DNA of 8,757 nt from an uncultured Clostridia bacterium. Lineage in GTDB: Bacteria > Bacillota > Clostridia > Christensenellales > CAG-917. The notes below the pieces were generated by a model. The model was not told the DNA's origin. It ran no database searches and saw only the letters and a program-made list of their open reading frames with translations. The position numbers were made by a program, and so were the translations under genes. The DNA is taken from the NCBI GenBank assembly GCA_947629635.1, contig CANREO010000033.1, positions 1 to 8,757 on the forward strand, given 5' to 3'. Below, one piece after another: positions 1 through 7,800 of the stretch; the first letter of the stretch is position 1, and each line of letters begins with the position of its first letter.

Positions 1-2
1 TG

Positions 3-2432
3 CGAGTGGGCAACAGTATTCGCCTGGAGCCGAACTATACTCCCATCGACAGCATCGTCGACGATACGCAATGGGTGAGCGAAAACGAAGCTGTCGCAAC
101 CGTGGATGCAAACGGCATAGTGACGGCAAAGAGCACGGGTACGGCGACGGTGTATATGCGCGCGGCAAAATACAGCGATGGGACGCTTGTGACAAGCTCG
201 AAGTACACTATCAACGTAGAGGCGGCGGCGAGCAGCAAATACGGCGGCGTGCTTGTCACTTCTAAGAAGAGGTTGACATTTGACGAGTTGGGCATTGTCG
301 ATTGCACAAATTGCAAAGGCGGCGATGTCGATCACGCGGCAAAGGCCGTGACTATAAGCGGAGACAGTGCGACGCTGGAGACGTCAAACGGACCTTTGCA
401 TATCACCATCTGCAATGAAAACGATATTACGATAGAAAACGCCGCTCTGTATGCTTTTGCGCAGGACGGAGATTTTGTGCTGGAGGTCAGCGCGCTGCCT
501 CTTATGCTCAAAGCCGTTTGGTCGGATATGACCAAAGAAGGCGTGCCGGACGGAGTTGTATTTACCAGTTCAAGTAGCGCCATAGCTACGGTGGACAATT
601 CGGGTAAGGTCAGCCCCAAGGCGAGCGGCATGGTGACTATAACCGTCGAAAGAGAAAGCAGATCGTTCAGATTGCAGCTAAACGTACAACAGAAACTGAC
701 TACGATAAATCTAAACACATCCGACGATAAGTTGGCGGTTGGCATAGCCAACGAAAGCGTGTTCGCTTCGGAAAGATATGTCGACATAAACTCCGTTACG
801 CCGTCCGCTAAAGAAGCAAATCGCGTAAATATCGTCGTGATGGGCGAACCTACCGACAAGTCGACGCAAAGCCTCAGGGAGTTTTACAGAGCTTATAAAT
901 TCGAGATCATCGAAAATGCCGATTATGCGCATTTCGACAGCGATATGCCCAACGTGCTCATATTCAACGTCGACAAATTCAAGGAGGACGCGCAGGCCGG
1001 TAATGGCGAAATAAAGGATATAGTCGTGAAGGTCAGCGCAAGATATACGAGGTACAGCGACAGCTCCTTTACCACCGAGACGGTGACAATAAAGGCCATT
1101 TACGGAGTTGAAGTCAACAGCATGAAGGAGTTCAGACAGGCTGCCAACGATCAAAAAGCGATCGCCAAAGCCGTGGACAACATACAGCCTTCAGAGGTCG
1201 TCTGGGAGTTTACAGACTTGAATGGTCACAAATACCGTGTGGAAAACGCGGCTTACAGTCGCTATACTTACGCTATCAGCCTCATGCAAGACATAAGACT
1301 CGAGGACGGGATAGTCGTGACGCCGGAGGCCACCAATTATCCTTATATTTACGGCAATCTCTACGGCAACGGACACAGGATGTCGGCAAAAGTCGGACAA
1401 ATTCATACGAGGGCATATCTCTTCCTTGTCAGTTGGAGCAACGTCACTGTCAGCAATTTGTGGATGAGGACAAACGAGATCAATAGCGACACTCTCACAA
1501 CCGATGAAACTTCCGAACTTGACGGAGGCAATGCCGCCGTTTGGCATGATGAAAATTGGGATAGATATCGCATAAAGAACGCGCGCTTCGAATATTCGAT
1601 CTTCGAAAACGGTCTGCGCGCAGTGCGCATACAAAACGCAGACGTTACGTTTGACGGTTGTATCACGCGCAATATGAGTTCCGCCGCATACTATTTGCCG
1701 GGCGAGATGAGGCAAGCCGATATTGACGGGATCCACTATTATATGCCAAAGTTTACGCACCTCAATGTAAACAATTGTATTTACTCCAACGTGCTTTCCT
1801 CGGTGGCTTCCATAGCATACGAACGCTTTACGGTCCAACCCGAAAAGAACGGCGATTCGCTAAGAGGCTGGTTCTACGAAAACGACCTCGAGAAAAACAG
1901 CGCATATTTCAAAGAGCACTTTGTCCCCGACGGGATCAATCTTGAGTTTAAGCAGACCGGTTTTATGGATGTATACAATTGGCAGAATGTCGATAAGGCC
2001 GGATTGATAGACGTCGGAGACGTCACGGAGGAGATAGACAACCTTATAAAAGATCTATCGGGTTCTTTGATAAGATTGAATAAGGCGTTTGATGGTTTCA
2101 GATATGAAGTGCCAAATGAGGCCGGAACGACAGACAGCTACTTGCATCTCGGTTTTGTGTGTTTGGGGATGTCAATGGGACAGGGCATTATGGATGAACC
2201 TACGTTCCTCAAATTCGAGCATGAGGATCCGAGATTCCAAAAAATTTATGCCAGAGACATAAGGCCTTCGACAAACGATTTGATCGAAAAGGCGGGCGCT
2301 AACGTGATCAGAAAATTCGAAATCAATTTTTATTGCTATACCGCGCAAGCCGGCAGGCAATCGGGCATTGTGCCGGGAGTGACGCCGACGCTCAATCCGA
2401 ATACTTACGCCAGATTGCGCGGCGAACTATGA
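3..2432 (+). CDS. Large surface protein with Big_2 Ig-like domains and a beta-helix-like region (5' partial)
   Basis: The frame is open to the window edge, so the real start lies upstream. The GTG at 6 is only the first possible start codon and is used here as residue 1 of 808. Residues about 5-72 form a Big_2 (bacterial Ig-like group 2) module, with the W-x-S-x-N-x-x-V-A-T-V-D and G-x-A-T-V signatures. A second, more divergent Big_2 module spans about 165-227. Residues about 365-600 alternate short beta strands with N/G turns (for example Y-G-N-L-Y-G-N-G-H near 449-457, and N-V-T-V-S-N-L-W at 479-486). This resembles the right-handed beta-helix regions of secreted adhesins and carbohydrate-active proteins. 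No active site, LPXTG motif, SLH domain or C-terminal membrane segment is visible. A role as an exported cell-surface or adhesion protein is inferred from the modules. The signal peptide would lie outside the window. Its own terminator follows directly, so it is the last gene of its transcript. Confidence 0.8.
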   Translation, partial: RVGNSIRLEPNYTPIDSIVDDTQWVSENEAVATVDANGIVTAKSTGTATVYMRAAKYSDGTLVTSSKYTINVEAAASSKYGGVLVTSKKRLTFDELGIVDCTNCKGGDVDHAAKAVTISGDSATLETSNGPLHITICNENDITIENAALYAFAQDGDFVLEVSALPLMLKAVWSDMTKEGVPDGVVFTSSSSAIATVDNSGKVSPKASGMVTITVERESRSFRLQLNVQQKLTTINLNTSDDKLAVGIANESVFASERYVDINSVTPSAKEANRVNIVVMGEPTDKSTQSLREFYRAYKFEIIENADYAHFDSDMPNVLIFNVDKFKEDAQAGNGEIKDIVVKVSARYTRYSDSSFTTETVTIKAIYGVEVNSMKEFRQAANDQKAIAKAVDNIQPSEVVWEFTDLNGHKYRVENAAYSRYTYAISLMQDIRLEDGIVVTPEATNYPYIYGNLYGNGHRMSAKVGQIHTRAYLFLVSWSNVTVSNLWMRTNEINSDTLTTDETSELDGGNAAVWHDENWDRYRIKNARFEYSIFENGLRAVRIQNADVTFDGCITRNMSSAAYYLPGEMRQADIDGIHYYMPKFTHLNVNNCIYSNVLSSVASIAYERFTVQPEKNGDSLRGWFYENDLEKNSAYFKEHFVPDGINLEFKQTGFMDVYNWQNVDKAGLIDVGDVTEEIDNLIKDLSGSLIRLNKAFDGFRYEVPNEAGTTDSYLHLGFVCLGMSMGQGIMDEPTFLKFEHEDPRFQKIYARDIRPSTNDLIEKAGANVIRKFEINFYCYTAQAGRQSGIVPGVTPTLNPNTYARLRGEL

Positions 2433-2442
2433 TCTTCAAAAG

Positions 2443-2478
2443 TCCCCCGAAAACTTGAGTTTTTCGGGGGATCGTTTT
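2443..2478 (+). terminator. Rho-independent terminator after the Ig-like protein gene
   Basis: An 11-bp stem starts 10 nt past the TGA stop. T-CCCCCGAAAA (2443-2453) pairs with TTTTCGGGGG-A (2461-2471) around a small loop, followed by ATCGTTTTAT. This separates the surface-protein gene from thrS transcriptionally. Confidence 0.9.
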
Positions 2479-2519
2479 ATATTTCGATAAGTATTGCATT
2501 TTATGTCCATATCTTTTTA

Positions 2520-2548
2520 TTGACTTTAAAGGTATGTCCGTCTATAAT
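2520..2548 (+). promoter_or_regulatory. Sigma-A type promoter of thrS
   Basis: The -35 box TTGACT is at 2520-2525 and the -10 box TATAAT at 2543-2548, separated by exactly 17 nt. One mismatch to consensus suggests strong constitutive initiation near 2555. That gives a leader of only about 60 nt, too short for a T-box, so control of thrS would have to act on translation. Confidence 0.85.
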
Positions 2549-2578
2549 TATTGATAATCACTTTTGTGAAATTTATAT

Positions 2579-2607
2579 GCGTACAACCTTTGTCGGGTTG
2601 ATTGCGC
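2579..2607 (+). promoter_or_regulatory. Candidate thrS translational operator mimicking the tRNA-Thr anticodon arm
   Basis: CAACC (2584-2588) pairs with GGTTG (2596-2600) around a 7-nt loop TTTGTCG (2589-2595). A 5-bp stem with a 7-nt loop is exactly anticodon-arm geometry. In tRNA numbering the loop has U at 33 and UGU at 34-36, an anticodon for threonine (ACA). A lower stem is possible: GCGTA (2579-2583) with TGCGC (2603-2607), with one G-U pair and bases 2601-2602 bulged. It ends directly before the GGAGG at 2608-2612. In E. coli, ThrRS represses its own mRNA by binding a leader domain that imitates the tRNA-Thr anticodon arm. The same mechanism is inferred here from shape and position. 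Loop positions 37-38 (C, G) differ from the usual A, A of the tRNA. A second small hairpin (TCAC-TTTT-GTGA, 2558-2569) lies at the expected 5' end of the transcript. Confidence 0.5.
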
Positions 2608-2617
2608 GGAGGTATTT

Positions 2618-4555
2618 ATGCAAATTACGTTAAAAGACGGCAACAATCTGTTCATCGACGGCGCAATGAGCGCTTATGAGGTGACAAAGAAAATAAGCGA
2701 AGGCCTCGCAAGAGCGGCGCTTGTATGCAAAATAAACGGAGCGCTCGCGTCAATGGATGCCATGGTAGACGGCGATTGCACCTTCGAGGCTCTTACATTT
2801 GACAGCGAAGAGGGCAAGCGCGTTTACAGGCATACTTGCGCGCATATATTGGCTCATGCGGTTAAAAATATCTATCCCACCGTTCAACTTGCCATAGGTC
2901 CGGCCGTGGAAAACGGTTTTTACTACGATTTTGACTTCAGGACGCCCATTACGCAGGCAGATTTTGAAAAGATAGAGGCCGAGATGAGGAGCATCATCAA
3001 GGCGAATTTGCCTATAAAGAGGTTTACCTTGCCGCGCAAAGAAGCGGAAAAATTTATAAAAAAATTAAAGCAAAATTATAAATTGGAGTTGCTTGCCGAT
3101 ATCCCCGACGGCGAAGAGATCTCATTTTATCAACAGGGTGATTTTGTGGATCTGTGTTCGGGGCCGCACCTTGCTTCCACAGGCAGAATAAAAAGTTTCA
3201 AACTGACGTCTTTGACCGGAGCATATTGGCGCGGAAACGAAAAAAACAAAATGCTCACCAGGATCTACGGCACTTGTTTCGAAAAAAAGTCGGATCTCGA
3301 GGAGTATGTCGCAAAACTCGAAGAGGCAAAACTCAGAGATCATAATAAAGTCGGCAGGGATCTGGGCTTCTTTATGACCGATGAAAACATCGGGCAAGGC
3401 TTGCCGCTCATTATGCCCAAAGGCGCGCGAGTGATCCAACTTATGCAACGTTTCGTTGAGGATGAGGAGCAAAAGCGCGGCTACTTGTTGACCAAGACGC
3501 CCATTATGACCAAAAATAACCTTTTCATCACTTCGGGGCATTGGGACCACTACAAGGACAAGATGTTTTATATTGGCGACGAGGACGTCGACGATGAAAT
3601 ATTGTGCCTGCGACCGATGACATGTCCGTTGCAATTTACGATATATAAAAACGGTTTGAAGAGTTATAGAGATCTGCCCGTAAGATACGCGGAAACGGCG
3701 ATAGAGTTCAGAAAGGAGGCCAGCGGCGAAATGCACGGCCTCACAAGGATACGCCAATTTACGCTTGCGGACGGTCATATCGTTTGTACGCCCGCGCAAC
3801 TTGAAAAAGAATTTGCCGGTTGCGTCGACCTCATCAAATATCTCACGGAGGTTTTCGGCATAGACGGCGATATTTGGTATCGCTTTTCGCGCTGGGACCC
3901 CAAAAATCCCGACAAGTACGTCGGTAGCGCCGAGGATTGGGACAAAGTAGAAAACACTATGAAAAATATTCTCGACGACCTCGGCATCAAATATGAGGAG
4001 GCTTGGGGAGAAGCTGCCTTCTACGGCCCTAAACTCGATATACAAGGCAGAAACGTGCACGGCAAAGAGGACACTTTGTTTACGGTGCAGATCGACTTTT
4101 CGCTTGCGACGCGCTTCGATATGATCTATATTGACGAAAACGGCGAAAAGGCGCGTCCGCTCATCATACACCGCAGTTCCATCGGTTGTTACGAACGCAC
4201 TCTGGGTATGCTCATCGAAAAGTATAACGGAGCATTTCCGATGTGGCTCGCGCCGGAACAGGTACGCGTGCTTTCGCTCACCGACCGCACAGTGGACAAA
4301 GCTCGCGAAGTGTGCGAGAAATTGAAGGATATGGGTTTGCGCGCAGAAGCGGACGTGCGTAGCGAAAAGTTGGGCAAAAAAATACGTGAAGCTCAGATAG
4401 AAAAAGTGCCTTATATCCTTGTCATAGGCGACAAAGAGGCGGCTGAAAATGTAGTTGCCGTGCGCCATCGCAGCGAAGGAGACCTCGGCGCTATGACCGT
4501 TGAACAGTTTGTCTCCAAATGCCTTATGGAAATTGCCGCCAAACAGATCAAATAA
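2618..4555 (+). CDS. thrS: Threonyl-tRNA synthetase
   Basis: A cytoplasmic class II aminoacyl-tRNA synthetase that charges tRNA-Thr with threonine using ATP. At 645 residues it is full length for the family. An N-terminal TGS domain spans about 1-62. The editing (SAD) domain spans about 70-225 with its site intact: H72-x3-H76 and C180-x3-H184, which hydrolyse mischarged Ser-tRNA-Thr. The catalytic core spans about 245-540 with the zinc/threonine ligands C336, H387 and H518. Motif 2 arginine is R365 in F-R-K-E, and motif 3 is G523-C-Y-E-R527. The C-terminal anticodon-binding domain spans about 545-640. The start is ATG 2618, fixed by GGAGG at 2608-2612 with a 5-nt gap. The core carries variant signatures (M-T-C-P-L-Q-F around 334-340, G-E-M-H-G-L at 370-375) in place of the M-N-C-P-G-H form of E. 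coli and B. subtilis, so it belongs to a divergent ThrRS branch. It is transcribed alone, with its own promoter and terminator. Confidence 0.97.
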   Translation: MQITLKDGNNLFIDGAMSAYEVTKKISEGLARAALVCKINGALASMDAMVDGDCTFEALTFDSEEGKRVYRHTCAHILAHAVKNIYPTVQLAIGPAVENGFYYDFDFRTPITQADFEKIEAEMRSIIKANLPIKRFTLPRKEAEKFIKKLKQNYKLELLADIPDGEEISFYQQGDFVDLCSGPHLASTGRIKSFKLTSLTGAYWRGNEKNKMLTRIYGTCFEKKSDLEEYVAKLEEAKLRDHNKVGRDLGFFMTDENIGQGLPLIMPKGARVIQLMQRFVEDEEQKRGYLLTKTPIMTKNNLFITSGHWDHYKDKMFYIGDEDVDDEILCLRPMTCPLQFTIYKNGLKSYRDLPVRYAETAIEFRKEASGEMHGLTRIRQFTLADGHIVCTPAQLEKEFAGCVDLIKYLTEVFGIDGDIWYRFSRWDPKNPDKYVGSAEDWDKVENTMKNILDDLGIKYEEAWGEAAFYGPKLDIQGRNVHGKEDTLFTVQIDFSLATRFDMIYIDENGEKARPLIIHRSSIGCYERTLGMLIEKYNGAFPMWLAPEQVRVLSLTDRTVDKAREVCEKLKDMGLRAEADVRSEKLGKKIREAQIEKVPYILVIGDKEAAENVVAVRHRSEGDLGAMTVEQFVSKCLMEIAAKQIK

Positions 4556-4574
4556 AAACAAAAAACAACTCTGC

Positions 4575-4606
4575 AATATTGCCTCACATTTGTGGGGCAA
4601 TATTTT
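4575..4606 (+). terminator. Rho-independent terminator after thrS
   Basis: AATATTGCCTCAC (4575-4587) pairs with GTGGGGCAATATT (4592-4604) over 13 bp with one wobble, around the loop ATTT. The T-rich TTTTATAT follows. It lies 20 nt after the thrS stop. The T-tract is short, so some read-through is possible. Confidence 0.85.
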
Positions 4607-4698
4607 ATATAATATAAAATATAAAATTTCCGATTAGGATATTTATTGCGTTGATTTTAAAAGAATGCGCGAAATTTGTCAAATTTTGTAAAAATCTG
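4607..4698. other. AT-rich intergenic spacer
   Basis: Very AT-rich sequence between the thrS terminator and the lipoprotein promoter, with repeated ATATAAAAT-like runs at 4607-4628. It has no open frame with a ribosome binding site. It could act as an UP-element-like region for the promoter just downstream, but nothing more specific can be read from it. Confidence 0.5.
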
Positions 4699-4727
4699 TT
4701 GTCAAAATGATTTTTTAGAGAGATAAT
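4699..4727 (+). promoter_or_regulatory. Sigma-A type promoter of the lipoprotein gene
   Basis: TTGTCA (4699-4704) and GATAAT (4722-4727) are separated by 17 nt, in AT-rich surroundings. Transcription would start near 4734, leaving an untranslated leader of about 140 nt before ATG 4874. Confidence 0.75.
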
Positions 4728-4731
4728 TTTA

Positions 4732-4873
4732 ATGTATCAAATACATGTGGATTAAATCGGCCGCATATAGACGGCTGAGCGCCCGGGCGCGACTTAAATG
4801 GTTGCAGACAGCATGCCGATGAGCGAAGATTGGTAGATGAAGTCTGGAAGCGAAGTTAAGGAGATATTTGATT
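4732..4873 (+). promoter_or_regulatory. Structured 5' leader of the lipoprotein mRNA, possible cis-regulatory RNA
   Basis: The leader is GC-rich in places, unlike the AT-rich spacer before it. Visible helices in order are: ATGTAT/ATACAT (4732-4737/4741-4746, loop CAA); TCGGCCG/CGGCTGA (4757-4763/4772-4778, one G-U pair, 8-nt loop); the perfect palindrome GCGCCCGGGCGC (4779-4790); GACTT/AAGTC (4791-4795/4840-4844), which can enclose CCGAT/ATTGG (4816-4820/4829-4833, loop of 8). The ribosome binding site AAGGAG lies just beyond. I recognise no known riboswitch core in it. The multi-helix layout and the complementarity of 4785-4791 to a terminator-like arm at 4907-4913 suggest regulation. This is inference from hand folding. 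Confidence 0.35.
4858..4863 (+). promoter_or_regulatory. Ribosome binding site choosing the lipoprotein start
   Basis: AAGGAG lies 10 nt before ATG 4874 and 4 nt before an in-frame TTG at 4868. The ATG is preferred for its codon and because 4 nt is too close for efficient initiation. The choice changes only two residues. Confidence 0.7.
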
Positions 4874-7800
4874 ATGCAAGTTGAACACCCCGAAGGTGCG
4901 CTTAAACGCGCCTCTTTTTGTATACGGAAAATATCATATTTTGTGCATACTTTAGTTATTTTAATGTGTTTATCGATATTTTTAACCGCCTGCGACGAGC
5001 CGACTAAAAACGTAATTTTGGTTTTCGGCGAAGGTATGGAAGATGTCGGTTGGAGTGGCGGCGAAATTGAAATTCCCGAGAGGGAAGGATATATTTTCGA
5101 GGGTTGGTATATAGATCCCGAGTTTAAGAACTCCGTAGACCCATACAAGCTTATAGAATCCGATTGGGAAGGCGAGACTCGCATATATGCCAAGTGGAGA
5201 GAGGAGAAAAAGAAACTGCAGTTTGAAAATTTGGAGGTCGCGGACTGCGAATGCGTTTACGACGGAAAGGCGCACGGCGTTGAGGTGAAAAACGTGCCCG
5301 ACGGTGCAAATGTGTATATGTCGGAATACACAGACGCCGGCGTATATGAGATAGACGTCGTCGTAAGCAAAGACGGATATCAAAGTTGGCAGGGGAAGGG
5401 AAGTTTGACCATACATAAAGCGGAAGTGGACGCAACAGCAATACCTCTTGAGGATAAAACGTTCGTATTTGACGGAGAAGAACATAGTGTAGAACTCGAA
5501 ATCGACGATCTGCCAAGCGGCGTCACGGGCTATGAGGTGGAAAACAACGGTAGAACCGAAGTTGGAGAACAGCAAGTTACGTTTCACTTTACGGTGGACA
5601 AAAACCATGAGCCTGTAGATGATATCACGGTCACTTTGACAATTATCGAGGCGGTATATGAGGTGACGTTTGTACAGCGAAGCGGAGAAAAAACGGTCAG
5701 ATCGGTGACGAGAGGCTGCCCTGTCGAGAATATTCCTGACGTTGAAGAAGTGCGCGGATATTCGGGAAGATGGGACGCAGATCTGACGGCAATATATAGC
5801 GATTTGGAGGTTCACGCCGTTTATGACGCTATCGAATACAAAATATCTTACGATTACGGCGGTGGCAGGATCGTTGAGGATACATACCGAATCACGGATG
5901 GCATTAAGGAGTTGATCGAAGGGGAGGAGAGAAAGGGATATACATTTGACGGCTGGTATGAGGACGAAATAAAGATAGAAAGTATAGATTGCGAACGCGA
6001 ACTGAGAGATATTACGCTTGTCGGTCGCTGGACTTTGATAGAATATACCGTGAGATACGTATTGGGCGAGGGTGGTTTGAATGACGCGGCGAACATAAAT
6101 TTCGAAGATGTTTACAAATACAATGTCGAAAGTCCGACTAAGAAACTGAGCGCCGCGACCAGACGCGGTTATGAGTTTGTCTGTTGGAGGGATGAAAACG
6201 GCGAACGTGTTGATGAAATCGTCCGAGGCGAAGCAAAAAATATCGTACTTACCGCAGAATATACCTTGTTAGAATATCAGATTCGCTATATGGACGGTGG
6301 GAAAATTCTGTTTACGGACACTTATACGGTCGAAGAGGATATGCCAAACCTATATGTCCCCGATGATAAGCCGGGATATAAGTTTGCAAATTGGCGCAAC
6401 GAACGCGGCGATGCAATATACGAGCTGAGCAACAATTTCTCGAATATTACGCTGTATGTCGTATGGAACCTTATCATCTATAAAATCACATACAAGGAGG
6501 GCAACTCCGTCATGCACGAGGACGAGTATGACGCCGAGAGCGAACTGCCCGAAATGTATGTGCCGGACAGTAGGCAAGGATATATATTCGAAGGCTGGAC
6601 GGATGAGAAGGGCATTGCAACCGATGCGCTAGTCAAAACATACTCGGATATAGTTTTATATGCAAATTGGAGAGCTATCGAATATAAAATCACGTATATG
6701 GACGGCGATATTAAAATATATGAAGATATCTATACAGTCGCATCCGCGATGCCGCCGCTTTTTATGCCGGGAGCCAAACTCGGATATAACTTTGTATGTT
6801 GGTTGGACGAAGAAAACAATCCCGTAGACGAACTTGTAAATACATATGAAGATATAGTGTTGACAGCGAAGTGGAGTATTATTACGTATAAAATTATCTA
6901 TAAAGACAGCGGAATTATCGTTCATGAGGACCAATATACCGTTGAAAGCTCTTTGCTTCAACTTTATACCGAGGCACAAAAGCTTGGATATGAATTTGTT
7001 TGTTGGCGAGACGAAAAAAACGAAGAAGTGCGCAGTTTAAGCAAAACGTACAGCGATATAGTGCTGACGGCGGAATGGGCCTTGATCACATATACTATCA
7101 CTTATAAGGACGGGGAAAATACGTTGCATTGCGACACTTACGACGTAGAACACGCGATGCCGTCGATTTATGAGCCGATACCTAAAACAGGATATACGTT
7201 CGCCTGTTGGAAAGATGAAAACGGGGAAGAAGTACATGCTTTGGACATGATGTATAAAGATATTGTGCTTACTGCAAGTTGGGATTTGATAACTTATACC
7301 ATAAATTATATGGATGGAGAGGCTCTCCTTCGAGAGGATACATATACCGTTGAAAGCGAGTTGCCTGTATTGTATGAACCTCAACCGAAACGCGGATACA
7401 CATTCGATTGCTGGAAGGACGAGCATGGCGAAGAGATACGCAAATTGAGCAAAACATTCGAGAATATCACGCTCAATGCGGAGTGGAAACCAATAATATA
7501 CAAGATAAAATATCATGACGGAAGCGATGTGACGGAAGAAGAGTATACTATTTTGGATTGCCCTGTTATGCTTAAGCGCGGCAGTGACAGCGAAGATGGA
7601 ACGTTTGTACGTTGGACAGACAGCGAAGGCAAAACAATAGAAATGATCACCGAAGAAGATCTTGGCGATATTGACGTATACAGCGAAAGAGAGACGGAGA
7701 AAACTAAATCCGAATTCGGATACGAGCAGACCGACGGAGGCATACGCATTGTAAGCAGAGACGATTCATTTGGTACAAGAGCGGTAGTGCCTGTAGAAAT

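Noticed and set aside
2549..2617. T-box riboswitch upstream of thrS
   Set aside because: The leader from the promoter is only about 60 nt, without specifier stem, T-box sequence or terminator/antiterminator pair.
3122..4600. 492-codon open frame on the - strand opposite thrS
   Set aside because: It lies entirely antisense to a conserved synthetase, begins inside the thrS terminator, and encodes a Phe/His/Ala-rich product with no recognisable domain. It is a by-product of thrS codon usage.
4798..4884. Two small frames in the lipoprotein leader (12 codons from ATG 4798; MKSGSEVKEIFDYAS from ATG 4837)
   Set aside because: Neither has a ribosome binding site, and neither has a run of regulatory codons as in amino-acid leader peptides. 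Kept only as a remote possibility for a translated attenuator.
4982..5815. 277-codon open frame on the - strand opposite the lipoprotein N-terminal part
   Set aside because: Antisense to a convincing gene with recognisable modules. The product has no domain and there is no promoter or ribosome binding site.
6269..7492. Regular 204-bp periodicity as a CRISPR-like or non-coding tandem array
   Set aside because: The period is in frame, the DNA units are diverged and the protein pattern is a known B-repeat, so it is coding repetition.
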